DNA from: Rhodanobacteraceae bacterium ZG21-1
GTDB taxonomy: Bacteria > Pseudomonadota > Gammaproteobacteria > Xanthomonadales > Rhodanobacteraceae
Length of the DNA: 64,000 nt
Assembly: GCA_021390615.1 (NCBI GenBank)
Contig: JAJEJU010000024.1
Coordinates: 62,001 to 126,000, forward strand
Direction: 5' to 3'
Shown here: positions 60,097 to 64,000 of the stretch, one piece after another
Layout: each line of letters starts with the position of its first letter
Numbering within the stretch: position 1 is the stretch's first letter
Notes under the pieces: generated by a model
What the model was told of the DNA's origin: nothing
The model's input: the letters and a program-made list of their open reading frames with translations, nothing else
Database searches by the model: none
Position numbers and translations under genes: made by a program

Positions 60097-60999
60097 TCAG
60101 GATCGGGCCTGTTTCAACCTCAAGGCTTCCAGCACCAGTGAGAAGGCCGGCGAGGGCTGGCGGCGGCTCGGGTAATAGAGGTAGTAGCCGGGAAACGGCG
60201 GGCACCAGTCTTCCAGCAGGCGGACCAGACGGCCTTGGTCGAGGTACGGCAAGACCTCGTCTTCGGGCAGGAAGGCTACGCCCATGCCGTCCAGGGCCGC
60301 CTCGACAATGGGGGGCGCGGTGTTGAAGGTGAGCTGCCCTTCGACGTGCACGTTCAACGGGCGACCGCGACGCTCAAATTCCCATACGTACAGGCCGCCG
60401 TAGGTCGGCAGCCGCAGATTGATGCACCGGTGCGCAAGCAGGTCCTCGGGCTTTGCAGGTGTGGGGCGCGAAGCAAGGTAGTCCGGCGACGCCACGGCTG
60501 CCATGCGCAGCGGCGGCCCGATCGGTACGGCGATCATGTCCTGGTCGATGCTCTCGCCCAGGCGCACGCCGGCATCGAAGCGGTCGGCGACGATATCCCG
60601 GAAGCCGTAGTTGACGTCGAACTCGATCTCGACGTCCGGGTATTCGCGGAGCAGGGGCGTGAGCTTCGGCAGCAGTATCTTCCGCAACACCAGGTCGCCG
60701 CAGGTGATGCGCACGGTCCCACCCGGTTTGTCCCGCAGGGCGGTGAGGGCTTCCAGCTCGTTCTCGATCTCGTCGAAGCGGCGGCCGATGGCTTTCAGCA
60801 GTCGTTCGCCCGCTTCGGTCGGCGACACGCTGCGCGTGGTGCGCGTGAGCAGGCGGATGGCCAGCCGGTCTTCGAGCGCCCGCATGGTCTGGCTCAAGGC
60901 CGACTGGGTCACGCCCAATTGCGCTGCGGCACGCGTGAAGCTGCCCTCGCGCGCGATCGTGACGAAGGCCAGCAGATCGTTGAGGTTGCGCTTTGCCAT
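60097..60999 (-). CDS. LysR-family transcriptional regulator
   Basis: A 300-residue regulator. The N-terminal winged helix-turn-helix is typical (LLAFVTIAREGSFTRAAAQL, G-V-T-Q-S-A-L-S-Q-T-M-R, LEDRLAIRLLTRTTRSVSPT), followed by the two-lobe effector domain (VRITCGDLVLRKILLPKLTP; FDAGVRLGESIDQDMIAVPI; G-M-G-V-A-F-L-P-E-D). This is the AaeR/DsdC-like subgroup often found divergent from cupin/alcohol dehydrogenase/aldo-keto reductase operons, exactly the neighbours here. ATG 60999 is preferred over one five codons upstream. A dyad with T-N11-A spacing lies in the shared promoter. Confidence 0.93.
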   Translation of the reverse strand: MAKRNLNDLLAFVTIAREGSFTRAAAQLGVTQSALSQTMRALEDRLAIRLLTRTTRSVSPTEAGERLLKAIGRRFDEIENELEALTALRDKPGGTVRITCGDLVLRKILLPKLTPLLREYPDVEIEFDVNYGFRDIVADRFDAGVRLGESIDQDMIAVPIGPPLRMAAVASPDYLASRPTPAKPEDLLAHRCINLRLPTYGGLYVWEFERRGRPLNVHVEGQLTFNTAPPIVEAALDGMGVAFLPEDEVLPYLDQGRLVRLLEDWCPPFPGYYLYYPSRRQPSPAFSLVLEALRLKQARS

Positions 61000-61023
61000 G
61001 GCCCAGTGTGGCATGGGCTATTG

Positions 61024-61038
61024 ATTAGCTCTACTAAT
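61024..61038 (+). promoter_or_regulatory. Candidate LysR box
   Basis: ATTAG-CTCTA-CTAAT is a perfect 5-bp inverted repeat containing the T-N11-A core (TTAGCTCTACTAA) of LysR-type sites. It lies 25 bp upstream of the lysR start and 98 bp upstream of the cupin gene, in the divergent promoter region. Confidence 0.65.
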
Positions 61039-61135
61039 AGAGTCTTTAAGTGCCCATTAGCTAGTCGCGATGCCCGCTGCGCGGGACACTTTCCTGCATT
61101 CGACGAAAGCCACGCCCAGTGCAGGAGTCCGCGCC

Positions 61136-61555
61136 ATGCAGATGCGCATCTACCGCAACGGTTCCAGGCCCTCGGTCAAGGGATCGGCCAGCTACTTCAC
61201 CGGCGATGTCCGGATCGATCCGCTGTTCGACCCGGCCGGACCGGGCCGCACATCTGCTGGCCTGGTGAGCTTCGAGCCGGGTGCGCGTTCGGCCTGGCAT
61301 ACGCACCCGCTGGGCCAACACCTGATCGTGGTCTCCGGTTGCGGCTGGACGCAGTGCGAAGGTGGCCCCAAGAAGGAGATCCACGCCGGCGACGTGGTGT
61401 TCTGCGACTGCGGCCAGAAGCACTGGCACGGCGCCACCGCCACGACGGCGATGAGCCATATCGCCGTGCAGGAGTGGCTCGACGGATCGCCGGGCACCTG
61501 GCTCGAACAGGTCTCCGACGCCGATTACCTCGGCCCGGTCGAGCACGACGCATGA
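61136..61555 (+). CDS. Cupin-domain protein
   Basis: A 139-residue single-domain cupin. Motif 1 is visible as [14 protein letters not shown] and motif 2 as [18 protein letters not shown], giving His ligands for a divalent metal. The N-terminus ([20 protein letters not shown]) is the form found in small cupins that accompany carboxymuconolactone decarboxylase-like proteins. CAGGAG lies before the ATG. It is the first gene of a tightly spaced operon and is followed 19 bp later by a tautomerase. Confidence 0.9.
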   Translation: MQMRIYRNGSRPSVKGSASYFTGDVRIDPLFDPAGPGRTSAGLVSFEPGARSAWHTHPLGQHLIVVSGCGWTQCEGGPKKEIHAGDVVFCDCGQKHWHGATATTAMSHIAVQEWLDGSPGTWLEQVSDADYLGPVEHDA

Positions 61556-61574
61556 CTGCCGCGGAGCACACCCG

Positions 61575-61802
61575 ATGCCGCATGTAATCGTCAAAGCCTG
61601 GCCGGGAAAGACCGAGCAGCAGAAGCAGGCGCTGGCCGACCGCATCGCCGCAGACGTCATGGAGGTGCTCGGCTATGGAGAGGACGCGGTCTCGGTCGCG
61701 TTCGAGGAAGTGAGTCCGGGCGACTGGGCGGCGAAGGTCTACCAAGCGGATATCCAGCAAGGGCCGGGCAGGCTCTACAAGAAGCCCGGCTACACGATGT
61801 GA
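61575..61802 (+). CDS. 4-oxalocrotonate tautomerase-like protein
   Basis: A 75-residue member of the tautomerase superfamily. The start M-P-H-V-I-V-K leaves Pro2, the general base of 4-OT enzymes, as N-terminal residue after Met removal, and the [11 protein letters not shown] segment follows as in the family. Such proteins interconvert keto and enol forms or act in dehalogenation and detoxification. It lies 19 bp after the cupin and 19 bp before the dehydrogenase, in one operon. Confidence 0.9.
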   Translation: MPHVIVKAWPGKTEQQKQALADRIAADVMEVLGYGEDAVSVAFEEVSPGDWAAKVYQADIQQGPGRLYKKPGYTM

Positions 61803-61821
61803 CGACCCAGGAGATTGAACG

Positions 61822-62838
61822 ATGCTAGCCACCGTCCTGCATGGCCCTCGCGATGTGCGCTACGAGCACGTCGACGAGCCGAAAATCCTCAAGCCCACCG
61901 ACGCCATCATCAAGCTGTCGGCCACCTGCATCTGCGGGTCGGATCTTTGGCCCTACCGCGGGCTTCAGCCCATGAACGGCCCCGCCCGCATGGGTCACGA
62001 ATATTGTGGCGTGGTCGTCGAAGTCGGCAGCGAAGTGAAAACCGTCAAGCCGGGTCAGTTCGTCGTCGGCTCGTTCTGTCTTTCCGACAACACCTGTCCG
62101 CATTGCAGCTACGGTTTCCAGTCGTCCTGCGTGCAGCGCGAATTCATGAGCGGTGCTCAGGCCCCTTATGCGCGGATACCTCTGGCCGACGGCACGCTGG
62201 TACCGACCGCGACAATGCCTTCCGATGACCTGATCCCAAGCCTGCTTGCCGTGTCCGACGTGCTGGGCACGGGCTGGTACGCCGCCGATGCCGCGCGAGT
62301 CCAGCCGGGCTCGACCGTGGTGGTGGTCGGGGATGGCGCGGTCGGCCTCATGGGCGTGCTCGCAGCCAGGCAGATGGGCGCCGGGCGGATCATCGCCATG
62401 AGCCGCCACAAGCAGAGGCAGGAACTCGCGCTCGAATACGGCGCAACCGACATCGTTACCGAGCGTGGCGACGCCGGCGTGGCACAGATCCGGGCGTTGA
62501 CGAAGGACGTTGGCGCGGATTCGGTCCTCGAATGCGTGGGGACGCAGGAATCCATGCAGCAGGCGATCCGCAGCGCGCGCCCCGGCTCGATGATTGGCTA
62601 TGTCGGCGTGCCGCACGGCGTCGAGCTGGATGGGCAGTCGCTGTTCTTCTCGCAGATCGGAATGCTGGGCGGCCCCGCTCCGGTGCGTCGTTTCCTTCCG
62701 CAGCTGATGGACCTGGTGCGGAGCCGTGCGATCAACCCGGGCAAGGTCTTCGATCTCGACCTGCCGCTGGCCGACGTGGCCGAAGGCTATCGCGCCATGG
62801 ACGAGCGGCGCGCCATCAAGACCCTCCTGCGCGTCTAG
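61822..62838 (+). CDS. Zinc-dependent alcohol dehydrogenase
   Basis: A 338-residue medium-chain dehydrogenase. Catalytic zinc ligands are C38 (I-C-G-S-D) and H59-E60 (M-G-H-E-Y-C-G). The structural zinc lobe has C86, C92, C95 and C103. The coenzyme fold carries VVVVGDGAVGLMGVLAARQM, a GxGxxG variant, with an Arg-rich loop (M-S-R-H-K-Q-R) that favours NADP(H). The substrate is unknown. The ATG follows AGGAGATTGAACG. Its place after the cupin and tautomerase and before a carboxymuconolactone decarboxylase-like gene suggests a common stress or aldehyde response under LysR control. Confidence 0.94.
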   Translation: MLATVLHGPRDVRYEHVDEPKILKPTDAIIKLSATCICGSDLWPYRGLQPMNGPARMGHEYCGVVVEVGSEVKTVKPGQFVVGSFCLSDNTCPHCSYGFQSSCVQREFMSGAQAPYARIPLADGTLVPTATMPSDDLIPSLLAVSDVLGTGWYAADAARVQPGSTVVVVGDGAVGLMGVLAARQMGAGRIIAMSRHKQRQELALEYGATDIVTERGDAGVAQIRALTKDVGADSVLECVGTQESMQQAIRSARPGSMIGYVGVPHGVELDGQSLFFSQIGMLGGPAPVRRFLPQLMDLVRSRAINPGKVFDLDLPLADVAEGYRAMDERRAIKTLLRV

Positions 62839-62877
62839 TCCGATGATGCCAGCCGCTTGAATTCCGGGAGTTGGAGC

Positions 62878-63207
62878 ATGAAAGACATACCCACCAATGC
62901 ACGAAGGTCCTTCGGGGACATCGCCCCGCACCTGGCGGAGATCACCGATCAGGTGTTGTTCGGCGATGTCTGGGAGCAGGCGGCCTTGTCGCCGCGCGAC
63001 CGCAGCCTGGTGACGATCAGCAGCCTCATATCGCTCTATCGCATCAACGAGATGCCGTTCCATTTCAAGAAGGCCTTGGAAAACGGGCTGACGCGCGAAG
63101 AGATCATCGGCACGATCACGCACCTTGCCTTTTATGCGGGCTGGCCGCCCGCCATGACGGCGCTGCAGATCGCACGCAAGGTCTTCGACGAGGCCGGCAG
63201 CGCGTGA
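62878..63207 (+). CDS. Carboxymuconolactone decarboxylase-like protein
   Basis: A 109-residue protein of the CMD/AhpD superfamily. The core shows D-R-S-L-V-T-I-S-S-L-I, E-M-P-F-H-F-K-K-A-L-E-N-G-L, then EEIIGTITHLAFYAGWPPAM. The CxxC of AhpD is absent, so it is a gamma-CMD-like small member, usually found with cupins and dehydrogenases. GGGAGTTGGAGC precedes the ATG. Its stop overlaps the GTG start of the next gene (GTGA at 63204-63207), which indicates coupling. Confidence 0.9.
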   Translation: MKDIPTNARRSFGDIAPHLAEITDQVLFGDVWEQAALSPRDRSLVTISSLISLYRINEMPFHFKKALENGLTREEIIGTITHLAFYAGWPPAMTALQIARKVFDEAGSA

Positions 63208-63581
63208 CGACTTGGCCGAAGGAAGCGCTGCGCAGGATGGTCGAAGCCGATGATCTCCACGTAGCGCCGTTTCGCGACGATGGAGTCACCTTCGGCACGC
63301 CGACCTGGATATGGTCGGTTGCGCTGGACGGCGATCTTTACGTGCGTGCCTACCACGGCCAGCATTCCCGCTGGTACCAGGCGGCCCTTCGGCAAAAGGC
63401 CGGCCGCATCACGGCAGCCGGGTTGACCAGTGAGGTCGACTTCGCGCCGGTCGAAGGTCACGTCAACGAACGGATCGACGATGCCTACCGCGCCAAGTAT
63501 CGAGGCGATCCCTATCTGGATTCGATGATCGGCCATCGCGCCCGGTCGGCCACGATCAAGATCACACCGCGCGATCCATAA
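63204..63581 (+). CDS. DUF2255 family protein
   Basis: A 125-residue protein starting with GTG at 63204, four bases inside the end of the previous gene. It shows the DUF2255 arrangement: an N-terminal helix, then F-G-T-P-T-W-I-W-S-V-A-L-D-G-D-L-Y-V-R-A, Y-H-G-Q-H-S-R-W-Y-Q-A-A, and VDFAPVEGHVNERIDDAYRA near the end. Members occur in the same operons as aldo/keto reductases and carboxymuconolactone decarboxylases and recall nitroreductase/F420-type beta barrels. No activity is known. I preferred this start to the longer open frame, which would run inside the previous gene. Confidence 0.85.
   Translation: MTTWPKEALRRMVEADDLHVAPFRDDGVTFGTPTWIWSVALDGDLYVRAYHGQHSRWYQAALRQKAGRITAAGLTSEVDFAPVEGHVNERIDDAYRAKYRGDPYLDSMIGHRARSATIKITPRDP

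Positions 63582-64000
<419 letters not shown>

Noticed and set aside
60235-61587. 450-codon + strand frame over lysR and the cupin gene
   Set aside because: It lies antisense to lysR and in another frame of the cupin; both of these have conserved domains.

Overview
The window is GC-rich gammaproteobacterial DNA. Large TonB-dependent receptors, an ESPR-type trimeric autotransporter, a BlaR1 with a TonB-type C-terminus and a GH64/CBM glucanase locus point to Xanthomonadales, probably the Rhodanobacteraceae (Dyella/Luteibacter-like). This is inferred from gene content; no rRNA or other marker gene is present.

Positions 343-20106 hold a compact five-gene nonribosomal peptide cluster on the + strand: an MbtH protein, three NRPS subunits and a metallo-beta-lactamase-fold protein whose length and metal ligands match the diiron beta-hydroxylase CmlA. 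The assembly line reads A-MT-T / C-A-T / C-A-T-C-A-T-C-A-MT-T-TE, five modules. The first and last adenylation domains carry an inserted methyltransferase. Modules 2 and 5 have identical specificity residues, and modules 3 and 4 look aromatic. The expected product is a pentapeptide with two N-methylated residues and probably one beta-hydroxylated aromatic residue; I do not recognise it as a known compound. No exporter, regulator or phosphopantetheinyl transferase lies inside the window.

Positions 20143-25928 carry a Sel1-repeat protein, an SseB-like protein, an orphan secreted protein ended by a clear hairpin terminator, and an AraC-family regulator. That regulator lies just upstream of a 2841-residue trimeric autotransporter adhesin (26412-34937), which is followed by its probable partner, a TpgA-like lipoprotein with SmpA/OmlA and OmpA domains. 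Phased direct repeats sit in front of the adhesin.

Positions 35912-44527 are mixed: a divergent AraC/NmrA-like pair, several small conserved or unknown proteins, and a BlaI-BlaR1 pair with a 42-bp nested palindrome directly upstream of blaI.

Positions 44879-58264 look like a beta-glucan scavenging locus: a six-hairpin glycosidase-like protein, a TonB-dependent receptor, a LacI-family repressor, an MFS transporter, a GH64 endo-beta-1,3-glucanase with carbohydrate-binding modules, an orphan secreted protein and a clan GH-A glycosidase. The receptor and GH64 promoters share the same paired 14-bp palindromes around a TTGACA element, which defines a small LacI regulon by sequence alone.

Positions 58777-64000 hold a secreted CHAP/NlpC-like cysteine hydrolase and a LysR regulator divergent from a redox operon (cupin, tautomerase, zinc alcohol dehydrogenase, carboxymuconolactone decarboxylase-like protein, DUF2255, aldo/keto reductase). 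The last gene runs off the window end.
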